Source of the DNA: Atriophallophorus winterbourni
Lineage: Eukaryota > Platyhelminthes > Trematoda > Plagiorchiida > Microphallidae
NCBI GenBank assembly: GCA_013407085.1
Contig: JACCGJ010014692.1
Location: forward strand, 1 to 64,000
Length of the DNA stretch: 64,000 nt
Direction of reading: 5' to 3'
Below, piece by piece: positions 44,379 through 54,287 of the stretch. Positions within the stretch are counted from its first letter, which is position 1, and each line of letters begins with the position of its first letter. A program made the translations under genes and the position numbers. Under the pieces are notes generated by a model, which did no database searches, was not told where the DNA came from, and saw only the letters and a list, made by a program, of their open reading frames with translations.

Positions 44379-45298
44379 ACTGAAACCGGCTGCGGGGAGT
44401 TTTTTGAAGCGGTAGTGTGAAGTTCGTCAGCAGACTGATTTGTGCTGGGTATGACTGATGGTTGCGGACGAGGTCTTGGTTTGTCAACTGCGGAGCGAAG
44501 ACGGACCTCTGTAGGTGCAAAGCGTTTGTTATCATACCACAAGCGCAAGGCTGTATTAACCATATCTTCGGATTGGAAGGTAATTTTCAGAATACGAGGG
44601 GCATTACCTTTGTAGCTGGAGGACGTGGGAAGGCGTTTCACGGCAGTCGTCAAAGTTCCGTGAATTTTGCTGAGTTCTTGGATGTAGCGCCACTGAGAAC
44701 AGTCGTGTAGAGTGTTCTTAGCTAAGTCATCATCTTTAAATTCAGGCACACCGTGGACAAAAATGCTGCGTTTATCGTTCGCCGATTTCCAATCGTAGCC
44801 TTCTTGCTTTTGCATCCGCCTCTGAGACCAAGGAACGTCTGGAAAAATACGAACAGGCAAATTTGTATTTCGGAGAAGGTGGGCCGAGAGCAAGACCTCT
44901 TCAACCTTCTCCGGGGAGTCAAGGGTGATTCTGAGTAGACGTGGGGCATCCGCGTGAGGCGAGTTTGGGTGTCTGGAAAGACGTACTAAAGAAACCGGGT
45001 CTACATCAAGTTTCAGTTGCTCACAGAGAGCACGCCATTGTTGGACATCATCTTGTCTGCGTGCTTGAAAGCATGGAGTTATACTTTCCGCCATATTTGT
45101 GCATACAATGGTCAGGGATCGTGTGTTCTTGTGATTGGCTTTTGGAGCTGCAGGCAGTTTCCCAGCGTTGTTAGGTTTTGGCTTTACCTGTGAAGTAGTG
45201 TGTGATTTTGGTGATCGAGTCACACTTGGTAATACCAGATCATCCTGAGGACTTGCGCAAGCAGGTGGGGAGTCCGTTTTCAGTCGACAGAGGGTCAC
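44375..45298 (-). pseudogene. LINE-D ORF1 protein (N-terminally truncated)
   Basis: A 307-aa open frame with two related blocks: LTIVCTNMAESI with LVRLSRHPNSPHADAPRLLR, and SIFVHGVPEFKDDD with RLPTSSSYKGNAPRILKITF. It matches LINE-B ORF1 block for block. The zinc finger and coiled coil found in LINE-B are missing at the 5' end. Probably an RNA-binding chaperone for LINE RNA. Confidence 0.75.
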
Positions 45299-45771
45299 GC
45301 CTTTGTGAGCCCTTGAAAAATATAAATCGTGCTAAGTAAACTGTGGTTTCTCCAGAGTGATTTGTTTATTTATTCATATATTATTTGGGGTGATGGTAAC
45401 TTCATCCCTCAAAACTGCGGAGGATACTGCCAGAAAGGTCGGTTCTGCCAGCCGCATGTGGTGGGCATTGAGACGATCCTTCTTAGAGATAAATCCCAAA
45501 GTTTTTCAAGTTCTGTATAGCTCTCACGTCAGACCAATATTAGAATTTGGGCTTCCCGTGAACTATCCGTTAAGCAAAGGGGAGAAGGATCGTCTGGAGA
45601 AAGTCCAAAGGAGGGCTACCAAGTGCGTGAGGGGTATGTTCTGTATTCCCTATGACGACCGATTGCAGGAACTCAAATTTTCCCACTGGAATATCGAAGA
45701 ATGCGATATGATTTGCTGGTCACGCGGAGAATCCTGTTTGGATATTACGGAACGGAACTTCAACAATTCTT

Positions 45772-48700
45772 GCTCCGGGCAGATGGAGCTCGTTAGCCTG
45801 GGAGGGCAGTCCATCTAAGGGAAGGAAAACCCTGATTCCAAACCTCCGCTGCCTTGCGGCATACCCGACTGCAGGAAAGGCTTCGGGAGTGAACCCTGAG
45901 GAAAAATCCCTGCTGCCTTGCGGGAAGACTTTTGAGTCAAAGGCTCCGGGTGGGGTCCCCTAAGCTAACCCCCTACTTCGGCCTTGGCAACCGGGTAGTA
46001 TGTCGCCTACAACAAGAACCATGGAATCCACTTCATCCACAACTCGCTGTCAAAATCACGTTCGCCACATTACATCACATGCCGATTATATCCCACGACC
46101 CTCATTTATATCCCACGACCCTCATTATTATATCCCACGACCCTCATTACCCTCATTACACACAAGCAATGAATCTCGTCAAGATGCCCTTTCCAGCTCG
46201 CCAAACACAGAACAGCCAAGCCAGAGTGCTCACTTCCTGAAACCCCGTATGCCCTTCAAGCTAGCTGCATTCAACGTCAGGACCTTGAGACAAACAGGAC
46301 AACAGGCTGGATTAGCTCGTACACTAGAAACGATGAGAGTAGACATGTGCTGCCTATCAAAAACGCGCTTACACGACTCTAGTAATGTGATAAACCTATG
46401 CTCACCGAATAATACCGGCGTCAAGTTCCGTTTGCGTGTATCTGGTGATGAAGAGGCCCAGGCAGCGGGACTTGCAGGAGTTGGTATTGCCCTGAGCTCA
46501 CGCGCCGAGACAGCCTTGATTGACTGTTTACCTGTCAATAGCCGTTTGTGCGCCGTCCGACTTGGTGGCTCATGCAAAATCAGTCAACACAGGCAGAACA
46601 CTCGTGCTCTTTTCGTCATCGCAGCCTACGCCCCCACTGACTGCAGTGCTGATTTAGCGAAAGACGAATTCTACCGAAGTCTTGACGAATTACTGCGTAA
46701 AGCGCGAAAGTCGGATATTGTCATCCTGGCTGGCGATCTTAATGCCCGAGTTAGCCACCTCTCACAAAGTGAACGACACCTCGGTGGTCCATATGGTCTC
46801 GATTGCGTCCGATCAGACAACGGTGAACGCCTGTTGAATCTATGCGCTGAGCACCGCCTATTTCTCAGCAGCGTCAACTTCCGACATTCCAAACAACGGT
46901 CAGCAACATGGAGATCCCCCTCGACAGGACTCTGGACACAAATTGATCACATTGCGATCAGTTATCGATGGCGTTCCAGTGTGCAAGACTGCAGATCATA
47001 TTGGTCGACCTGCCCATCATCAGACCACGCGTTAGTCTGTGCAAACTTAACTATGCGTTTCAGCGGATCGCGTAAGAAAAATATCACGAGGCTGGATACG
47101 CTTAAACTATCAGATAGATCAGTGGCAGAGAACTATCTAACGGCCCTATCTAATGCACTCGGACCCCATCCCGATAATATCGAGGATCATTGGGCTCAAA
47201 TCCAAAGCGCAATGTATCATGCTGGCCTGGAAAGCTGTGGAACATCCAGGCGAACAGATTCCAATTGGATATCTGTTGCTACAGCCAAATTAATTGACCA
47301 ACAGCGTTCCTCACCTCCGGGAGAAAGATATGATGAACAGCGCAGGCAAATTCGCCACCGGTTGAAGACCAGCCTCAAAACGGACCGAGAATCATGGTGG
47401 AAAGAGCGGGCAAGTGAGATGGAAGCAGCCCAAGCAGTTGACAACACCCGAAAATTGTTCCAGCTTATACGCTCCACGGGACCCCGAATGCCCAGCGTGA
47501 GCGAACTCATCACGGAAGCAGATGGGTCGTTGATTACCAACAGAGAAAGGCGAATGGACCGCTGGAGGGAACATTTGGCTAGCCAATTCAATCAACCGCG
47601 ACCACTCTCTGTTGCTCAGCCAAGTGGCTCCACCACTCAGTGGCCGGCCCCACAGGGACCACCTACGGAGGCAGAAATTCGCTCACACATAATGAAGCTT
47701 AGACGACGCAAGGCCCCTGGTTTAGACGAGCTACCAGCCGAACTATTCGTTGAAGGTGTCGACGTTTTGTGCAGTGAGCTGTCAGTGCTCTTCGGAAAGA
47801 TCTGGAACGAGGAAACCATACCCAGCGCGTGGGGAGCGTCAGCCATCGTCCCAGTATTCAAAAAAGGGTCGAGGAAAGAGTGCGGCAATGACAGGGGTAT
47901 AAGTCTCATACCGGTGGTGTCTAAACTGTTTGCATCAATCATCCTGACCAGGCTTAACAGCTACCGAGAAGCAGAGTATCGAGAAGAACAGGCTGGTTTC
48001 AGAGGAGGACGCGGGTGTGTGGATCAAATCTTCACGCTGCGCCAAATTTTGGAGCAACGTTACCAATACGCACGTCCAACAATCATCGTCTTTCTTGACA
48101 TACGAGCAGCCTTCGATTCCATTGACAGAACCGCCCTCTGGGACTGTCTCATTCGCCATGGTGTCCCACCGAAGTACGTAATCCTGCTCAAGAAGCTGTA
48201 CGGCCACACCACCGGCAGAGTCAAAGCCTATGGTGACTTATCCAAGCAGTTTACCATCTCCAGCGGGGTTCGTCAAGGATGTCCGATCTCCCCATTCCTA
48301 TTTAACTTTGCGATTGACGATGTCATGCAGACAGCAACAGCCCAGCTACCGAATTGTGGGATCGACCTGCTCCCCGGTCGACGAGTTATGGATCTGGACT
48401 ATGCTGACGACATTGCTCTCCTCGGAGAGGATGCTTGCGCCATACAAAGCGCCTTGGATCTACTCGTTGATCAGTTGTCGCTGTATGGATTACACTTCTC
48501 TCCGTCAAAATGCAAAGTGTTCCTACAGGATTGGACAGACCCAACACTTGATTTGACGATCGAAAACCATAAACTGGAAGTGACTGACAAATTCACCTAC
48601 CTAGGGAGCTGCATCACAACTGAGGGCGATATCGAAGCTGAAATCACAGCACGGATTGCAAGAGCACGCCATGCTTTCGCTGGGCTACGGTATCTGTGGC

Positions 48701-49420
48701 GCCGACGCGATGTTGGATTACGCTTGAAGGGCAGAGTGTACCAGGCCACCGTACGAGCAGTTCTACTGTATGGCTGCGAGACGTGGACGCTGCGACAAGC
48801 TGATAGTCAACGATTATCGACGTTTGATCATCGCTGCCTGCGGAGTATAGCTCGTTTAAGCTGGCAACAGAAAGTCAAAAATGATGACGTCAGGAGGGCA
48901 GTCCTCGGTGATCGCTCTGTGCCACTCTCCGATCATATATCCATGTGCCAGCTGAGATGGCTGGGGCACGTTCTCCGTATGGATGAGCGACGCCTTCCTC
49001 GCCTAGCTCTTTTTGCTCTCGCCGGACCAGATTGGAAACGTCGCCGTGGCGGACAAAGGAATACCTGGCGGAAGACCCTCAAACGTCTAACAGCCCCACT
49101 AGCCATCGTGGGAACATCGCGCTTACCCGGGTGGGGTCCGAAGGACCGTGAAGACATGTGGCTGACAACACTCAGTGTGATGGCACAAGAAAGGAACCAG
49201 TGGCGAGAATCCTGCCGTGCTTGTGTTCCCGTTTATCAATGACCCTCCCCCCTCCCTTATTCCAAAAAGACAAAAAAAAGATCAAAAGCGGCATGTGTAA
49301 ACAGACAGACAAAAAAATCACCCTCTTTTTTCTTTTTTTCTCTCATCATGTACCTTCTTCATGGTATACTTGTTGGCACACCGTCTGTAAAGACTTATGT
49401 GAAATAATAATAATAATAAT
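45772..49420 (+). mobile_element. RTE-1: RTE-clade LINE with open ORF
   Basis: Bounded by an 11-bp TSD with one mismatch, with a 3' end of AAT repeats (49403-49420). The 5'UTR (45772-46000) has the TACTTCGGCC...GGCAACCGGGTAGTA block also found at 54.1 kb and, inverted, at 63.34 kb. It starts with GCTCCGGGCAGATGGAGC, unlike RTE-2, so it is a different subfamily or a slightly shortened copy. An imperfect tandem of three units (TATATCCCACGACCCTCAT) lies at about 46085-46145. Confidence 0.88.
46000..49242 (+). CDS. RTE-1 endonuclease-reverse transcriptase
   Basis: A 1080-aa uninterrupted frame. The true start may be later, for example Met84 at FKLAAFNVRTLRQ. The endonuclease (about residues 88-340) has FNVRTL, YAPTD, LAGDLNARV, IDHIAISYRWR and SSDHALV. 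Its catalytic Glu motif reads LSKTR (Lys121, codon 46360-46362) where RTE-2 has LSETR, so DNA nicking should be lost. RT (about 560-880) has PVFKKGSRKECGNDRGISL, QAGFRGGRGCVDQIF, FLDIRAAFDSID, SGVRQGCPISPFLFNF and catalytic LDYADDIALL (about residue 798). The RTE tail YLGSCI, YGCETWTLR and QLRWLGHVLRM is complete. Confidence 0.9.
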   Translation: MSPTTRTMESTSSTTRCQNHVRHITSHADYIPRPSFISHDPHYYIPRPSLPSLHTSNESRQDALSSSPNTEQPSQSAHFLKPRMPFKLAAFNVRTLRQTGQQAGLARTLETMRVDMCCLSKTRLHDSSNVINLCSPNNTGVKFRLRVSGDEEAQAAGLAGVGIALSSRAETALIDCLPVNSRLCAVRLGGSCKISQHRQNTRALFVIAAYAPTDCSADLAKDEFYRSLDELLRKARKSDIVILAGDLNARVSHLSQSERHLGGPYGLDCVRSDNGERLLNLCAEHRLFLSSVNFRHSKQRSATWRSPSTGLWTQIDHIAISYRWRSSVQDCRSYWSTCPSSDHALVCANLTMRFSGSRKKNITRLDTLKLSDRSVAENYLTALSNALGPHPDNIEDHWAQIQSAMYHAGLESCGTSRRTDSNWISVATAKLIDQQRSSPPGERYDEQRRQIRHRLKTSLKTDRESWWKERASEMEAAQAVDNTRKLFQLIRSTGPRMPSVSELITEADGSLITNRERRMDRWREHLASQFNQPRPLSVAQPSGSTTQWPAPQGPPTEAEIRSHIMKLRRRKAPGLDELPAELFVEGVDVLCSELSVLFGKIWNEETIPSAWGASAIVPVFKKGSRKECGNDRGISLIPVVSKLFASIILTRLNSYREAEYREEQAGFRGGRGCVDQIFTLRQILEQRYQYARPTIIVFLDIRAAFDSIDRTALWDCLIRHGVPPKYVILLKKLYGHTTGRVKAYGDLSKQFTISSGVRQGCPISPFLFNFAIDDVMQTATAQLPNCGIDLLPGRRVMDLDYADDIALLGEDACAIQSALDLLVDQLSLYGLHFSPSKCKVFLQDWTDPTLDLTIENHKLEVTDKFTYLGSCITTEGDIEAEITARIARARHAFAGLRYLWRRRDVGLRLKGRVYQATVRAVLLYGCETWTLRQADSQRLSTFDHRCLRSIARLSWQQKVKNDDVRRAVLGDRSVPLSDHISMCQLRWLGHVLRMDERRLPRLALFALAGPDWKRRRGGQRNTWRKTLKRLTAPLAIVGTSRLPGWGPKDREDMWLTTLSVMAQERNQWRESCRACVPVYQ

Positions 49421-49914
49421 CAACACTTCTTTCGGTATCCCGGACTCCAGAACTAGAGGTCATTCGCTGAAGTTGCAGAAGCGCCGAACGGAACACCTGA
49501 AGCCATCGTTTACTCTGTCGACCAGAGTGGTCAATATTTGAAATGCACTCTCCGCTGATGCAGTCGGGGCAGTCACCGAAGAGCAGTTTAAACGCATATT
49601 GGACGGTGAACTTCCCGCTATCCTGCGCGATTCGCCTACTCTTTCGGCTCAGTAAATCCTCGTGAGGAATCTACGCTGAGATAGCGAGACCCGGGAGGTG
49701 CAAGCGGCTTCCACGGATGTAGTCTCCTTGCCGTCTATCAGAAGAGAAGAAGAAGAAGAAGAAAGATTAGTCTTAGTGATCGAGATTCTTCTTCGGTTAA
49801 CTCTTGAATGGCGCAACAGTGTCGTCTCATATACTTCAAATGTTAGTCACTTATCAGACACAGGCCAGTTAGTTGCTGATACGTTAGTTTAGCGCGAAAA
49901 GTCTTCAGATGGAA

Positions 49915-50455
49915 TGTAGCGGGTTGATCCATCGGAAAATCACCATTTACCAACGTACAATGAAAACGGATGTAATACTCTCCCCGGAGCGTTGGGATAG
50001 AATGAACTGCTCGAAACAAAACAAGAATAATCCGCGTAGCTTGCTAACGATCAGCGGGCCACTGAGGACGGCGTGATGGAGTTTTTGAATGAATCAGAGA
50101 TAAGCAAGAGATTTCACATGGCTGGGGTGATTGAGTTGACTGAGGCACGCTGGGAAACAACAGAGTGGGAGGTGAGAGGAAAAATTGTCAAATCGATGGT
50201 ATGCGTGCGGTTTGAAAACGTTCGAAGGCTGTATGTTGTTCGATTCCTTCGGCTCGCCAATTGGTTACTATCGATCCAACGGAGATTTCTCCACTAACAA
50301 CGTACGCCAGCTGATTTTTGAACAAAATAAATTAGAACACCTCAACTTAAGAGAACATACAAATCATTAGCAAATCCCACACGATAGACTTGTCACAAAA
50401 CAGACCACGTGAGCCACGTGAATAATCTATTCAAATTGTGTACATATTTATTTGC
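49915..50455 (-). mobile_element. Relic of a Gypsy-A-like element
   Basis: 49915-50080 resembles the Gypsy-A LTR edge, its polypurine tract region (TAATACTC...GGAGCGTT) and the end of pol. 50262-50455 resembles a diverged Gypsy-A LTR (GATCCAACGGAGATTTCTCC, ACGATAGACTTGTCAC, ATTCAAATTGTGTACATATT). Most of the element between them is lost. Confidence 0.6.
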
Positions 50456-50479
50456 TGAAAATTTGTCATTTCTATTTTT

Positions 50480-50640
50480 ATGCTCGTATCTATCTAGACC
50501 TGTGCAACCGGACAGTTTTTAGACCACCGGTGTGGCCTAACCATGTCTGGTTCTGTGCAATCAGACATTATCTCATTCCATGCTCGGTCTCCGGATTTAA
50601 GGCATTTTGCCTGGATCAGGCTTGCGATTTCATTGATTGC
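50480..50640 (+). mobile_element. Old SINE copy
   Basis: A diverged copy containing ATCTATCTAGACCTGTGCAAC, CGGACAGT and the end block GCATTTTGCCTGGATCAGGCT, with extra sequence inserted in the middle. Confidence 0.55.
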
Positions 50641-51065
50641 GAAAGCCCTGACCGCTCGAACCGGTTTTCATATTTCACTATAAATATCTCATCCGGAAGC
50701 GCACATCACATGTTAACAAACATTGTGAGAGCGTGAAACGCCGTAGTAGATTGTGATCTCCATGCTTTAGATGGCTTACAGCCGGGCCACTAGGTCATGA
50801 GTATTTCATGAAAGGGAAAGACTCCCGCAGTTCGTCTCATTGGGCTCCTGAAAATATGAATCTTTCCATATTAATCTACAATAAAAAATTGACCAGGTTT
50901 AAAGATTTTAATAGCGATTGGCCTAACCCACCATCATTGCCAAGTTAAGCACATTGTACTTTTGCGTGGTGTTTTCAGTTTCATTGCATTGTTCACGCTC
51001 TGTCAAAATCTCACTTCTATATTTTGCTAATCTCTGATTTTGCTTTCAATTTAAAGCAATATACC
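50641..51065. other. Unassigned spacer
   Basis: About 425 bp without ORF or recognisable repeat. Confidence 0.35.
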
Positions 51066-51076
51066 CATTTCATTAT

Positions 51077-51325
51077 GGTATGAAAGCACAAGCCTGATCC
51101 AGGCAAAGTGCTGCACAGTCAGATACTGCACATGGGCTAACATACTGTCAGGTTGCTTAGGCCTAGACATATGAGGAAGAAAAAGAACAGGAAATGGTAG
51201 TGAGACTCCAGCCTGTTTCAGCATGCAGCTCACTACCTCTGGCCAATCAATTTAGCACGCTGTTAGCCGCACAGCACAAAGTACTGCACGATTGCACATC
51301 CGTGCATATTGCACATCATTACTAG
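51077..51325 (-). mobile_element. SINE copy (long form)
   Basis: GGTATGAAAGCACAAGCCTG to GCACATCATT. It includes the CAGGTTGC-TAGGCCTAGACA block, the inverted repeat around GGTAGTGAGAC/GCTCACTACC and the AATCAATTTAGCAC block. TCATTA occurs on both flanks and may be the TSD. Confidence 0.78.
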
Positions 51326-51374
51326 AATAAAACTATTTCCACTTTATATACCAACATATATCTATTTGAAAAAT

Positions 51375-51474
51375 CCATCGCGCTGAGACTGGACCTTAAC
51401 GTGGTGCGATGGTTTGTGTACCTCTCATTGAGCTATGCTAGGTGGTGCTCTCCGAGCACCTTCAGAGTCACTCA
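51375..51474 (+). ncRNA. Candidate HDV-like self-cleaving ribozyme at the RTE-2 5' end
   Basis: P1 is CCATCGC (51375-51381) with GCGATGG (51406-51412), 7 bp. Within the 24 nt between, P3 is ACC/GGT closing a TTAACGT loop, close to the L3 loop of the CPEB3 HDV-like ribozyme. P4 may be GGTGCTC/GAGCACC (51444-51460). P2 may be TGAGACT with AGTC-ac-TCA (51466-51474), preceded by CAGA as J4/2. The first P1 base is the first base of the element, as expected if cleavage sets the 5' end. Weak points: 31 nt between P1 and P4, a 5' C instead of G, and P1.1 not resolved. Confidence 0.5.
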
Positions 51475-51928
51475 TACCAGGAAGGTCAACGGATAGAGGT
51501 CAGACGAACACGGTCTCAACCTAACCCGCTGCCTTGTGGGTCAGGCTTTTTAGCTAAAGGCCTTGGTCGACAACCCCAATTGTTCTCCTATCTAAGCATG
51601 GGCGACCTGGCAGTATCTCAGCCCGCATACAACCATGACCATGACTATTACTACGAAACCCAATTCCATAGTGCATCGGCCGTCGCGCACGATAAACAGG
51701 GTCGCCTTACCTGCTGCATACAGCAGGGCGGTTAAGTGAAAACAAGCTACTGCTGGCCCTACTCTTCAAACTGTTTCCGACCCTTCCCCTCCCGCATCCA
51801 CTCTTAACATCTCTCCGTATGTCAATCCCAACATTAGAAAAGACCGCGCTGAACATGTTGGAACATTCCCTGTTCGTGAATTTACAGATCACTTTCTGAA
51901 ACCACGGACCTCTGCTCACATCGAATCC

Positions 51929-53836
51929 ATGAATGTCAGAACTCTCAGACAAATAGGCCAGCAAGCTGCATTGGCTCTTACCTTAGATAGTCTATCTATT
52001 GATGTTCGCTGTTTATCGGAAACGCGCTTATATGATCCGTCCATAATAACTGAACTTACTGCCCCAACCTTTCAACTCGTTACTTTTTGCGCTGCTCTGG
52101 TGATTCTGTAGCTGCCCTTTCAGGACAGGCGGGTGTTGGTATAGTGCTGAATTCGCGTGCCGAATCCTGTCTAATCGGTTGGATTCCTTGCAATAGCAGG
52201 ATGTGCGCAGTTAGACTATCACCATTAATATTAGACCAAACTCAAAATCTTCTAATCAGAATGCTTGTTTATTGTAGCAACTTACGCTCCGACTAACATC
52301 AATTCCGATGACGAGAAGAACGCCTTCTACGACTATCTTTATGCTTTTTTACGACGTGCAAAAAGCTCAGATATCGTTGTCTTAGCGGGAGATATGAATG
52401 CCAGACTGGGTCGCTTAGATGCATCTGAATCACAATTAGGTGGCATGTTAGGTCTTGAAGGCCAGCGCACAGATAACGGTGAACGGTTTAGACAATTCTG
52501 TGCACAATCTCGATTATTCATTAGCAGCACCTCCTTTCGCCATAAAAGATGTCAATATGTCACATGGCGCTCGCCGGATGGAAGCCAACCCTCGGCCCAA
52601 ATCGACCATATCGCCATAAGTAATCGCTGGAGAGGTTGCATTGAGGATTGCCGCTCCTTTTGGAATACCTACATAGATTCAGATCATGCTCTTGTGCGAT
52701 GTAGGTTCTCGTTAAAGTTCTCCGGTACGAAGCCTTCGAATGGGAAACGCATTGTGGTCGAAAAATTCTCTCTGCCGCAGTTGAAGACATTTATAGGACC
52801 ACCTTGAGTAACTCACTCCCAGTCGCTCCGTGTGCAACTGCCAATGAAAGGTGGAACAAAATAGCAGGGATTATGCAAGCCGCCGCAATAACAGCCTGTG
52901 AGACTACACAATCAACCCAAAAGTCCCACTGTATTTCACAGCGCTCTATAGAAATTCTTCACCAGCGATGCCAAATACCACACGGTCCTGGGCACAATAC
53001 AGAGAGTAGACACGTGAGGAATGAACTTAAACGGAGCTTAAGACTAGACAGAGTAAAGTGGTGGCTAAATAAGGTTGAAGAAATGGAAATAGCAAATAAT
53101 GCGGGTAACGTGCGAAAACTCTTCCAACTTATTCGATCGACCGGACCTACGAAAAAAAGGAGTGAGTGAGACTATCGCTGAAATAGACGGTACTCTTATC
53201 ACTAATAAGAATCGCCGCCTCTCACGCTGGGCCGAACAGTTTGAAGAACAGTTCAGCTGGTTGCCTGCAACAGAATCATTCTCTCACTTGAAGCAATGTG
53301 ATCCCTGGACTGTTAGCGTAGATGCCCCTAATGATTTAGAAATTAAAGCATGTATCGAATCCATGAAACGATTCAAAGCCGCTGGCCCCGATGACATACC
53401 GCCTGTTTTGTTCATGCCTATATTTAAAAAAGGTGTGCGAAGCTCATGCTCTAATCACCGTGGGATAAGTCTCACTCCCATAATTACGAGATTATTAGCG
53501 TCCATATGCCTTCGAAGATTAACATCGCATAGGGAATCACAGATCCGAGAGCAGCAAGCTGGCTTCCGACCTGGCAGAAGCTGTGTCGACCATATTTTTA
53601 CTCTTCGACGGATCTTAGAACTTCGGCACACCTATCGACAGCCGACAATAGCCATCTTTTTAGACTTCAAAGGAGCATTTGATTCAGTCCATCGAAATGT
53701 CCTGTTTAACACCTTGCTTTGTAAAGGCGTTCCACAAAAGTACGTCAACATACTACGTGCACTTTATGCACATACATCCGGATGCGTTAAGGTTTACAAC
53801 GAACTTTCTCCCAAATTCCACACTACTAGTGGCTAA
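51929..53836 (+). pseudogene. RTE-2 endonuclease and RT N-terminal part
   Basis: Overlapping frames (51929, 52087, 52265, 52804, 53099) give MNVRTLRQIGQQAALAL, the catalytic Glu in LSETRLYD (intact here), YAPTN, LAGDMNARLG, IDHIAISNRWR and SDHALV. The RT start follows: FKKGVRSSCSNHRGISL, QQAGFRPGRSCVDHIFTLRR and motif A FLDFKGAFDSVH. At 53834 the frame runs into the inserted short element in the middle of the SG-(F/V)RQG motif. Several frameshifts make it a pseudogene. Confidence 0.85.
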
Positions 53837-54287
53837 AAAGCCACAAAAATCCAATGATGACACCACGACGCGGCGGATGTGACTCGCCGCTCCAAAAGCC
53901 ACTGTCCCTTGTCCTATCTAAGGACATTGTATGGTGCACAGGCAAAAACTGAAGTCACCAACCTATCAACGGGGTTATCGGGCTCCGAACTGGAAATTCC
54001 CAGAAAAGGGCGTATGAACCGCTTCGTCGGTCACCGGCCACCGATAGGTGCGAACCTCTCTCGCTCCACTGCCTTGTGGGTAAAGGCTCGCGGTGGGACC
54101 CCCTAAACGAAATCTCCCCTACTTCGGTGTAGGCAACCGGGTAGTATTATGCCTACGTTCAACGATGACGATGATGACAACGCTTTGTACCCCCCTTCTC
54201 GCTTTGTACATCTCATTGTTTATGTTGAACGGCACCATATCTGTATCAGATTGTGCAAATATAATAATAAAAAATAATAAAGTGGCT
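53828..54287 (+). mobile_element. RTE-type short non-autonomous element in RTE-2
   Basis: A 446-bp insertion (53835-54280) with a perfect AGTGGCT duplication (53828-53834, 54281-54287). It begins with the AAAAAGCCAC...TCCAATGATG hairpin block (shared with BEL 3'UTRs). It then has the CCCTACTTCGG...GGCAACCGGGTAGTATTATG block typical of RTE 5'UTRs, and ends in ATAATAATAA, like the RTE-1 tail. It has no ORF and must use RTE enzymes. Confidence 0.82.
53834..53900 (+). ncRNA. Conserved hairpin block at the 5' end of the short RTE-type element
   Basis: TAAAAAGCCAC, TCCAATGATG, a 10-nt spacer, GCGGCG (53870-53875), a 9-nt loop ending GTGACT, then CGCCGC (53885-53890). Relative to the BEL copies the stem has a compensatory T-A to C-G change. 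Confidence 0.5.

Larger units (their letters stand above)
41077..45310 (-). mobile_element. LINE-D: CR1-like LINE, 5'-truncated
   Basis: On the minus strand: ORF1 (45298-44375), ORF2 endonuclease (44378-43518), linker (43533-43228), RT (43156-41534) and a 3'UTR to about 41080. ORF1 lacks its N-terminal zinc finger, so the copy is 5'-truncated. ORF2 has two frame changes in the linker. Confidence 0.85.
45380..49775 (+). mobile_element. LINE-F fragment split by RTE-1
   Basis: The left part, 45380-45771, encodes the end of a CR1-like RT (VMVTSSLKTAEDTARKVGSA, VRPILEFGLPV, KVQRRATKCVRGM). The right part, 49421-49775, continues with RGHSLKLQKR-type sequence (GHSLKLQKRRTEHLKPSF, LSTRVVNI) and a 3'UTR ending in GAA repeats. 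The same C-terminus is present unbroken at 24.6-25.0 kb, which confirms the join. The insertion duplicated CAACAATTCTT (45761-45771; CAACACTTCTT at 49421-49431). Confidence 0.8.

Noticed and set aside
45357..45818. 153-aa ORF as a host gene
   Set aside because: Contains RT C-terminal blocks of a CR1-like LINE and its end is RTE-1 sequence.
45772..45825. HDV-like ribozyme at the RTE-1 5' end
   Set aside because: AGATGGA/TCCATCT and GCTCC/GGAGC can pair, but no P1-P3-loop arrangement like that of RTE-2 could be made.
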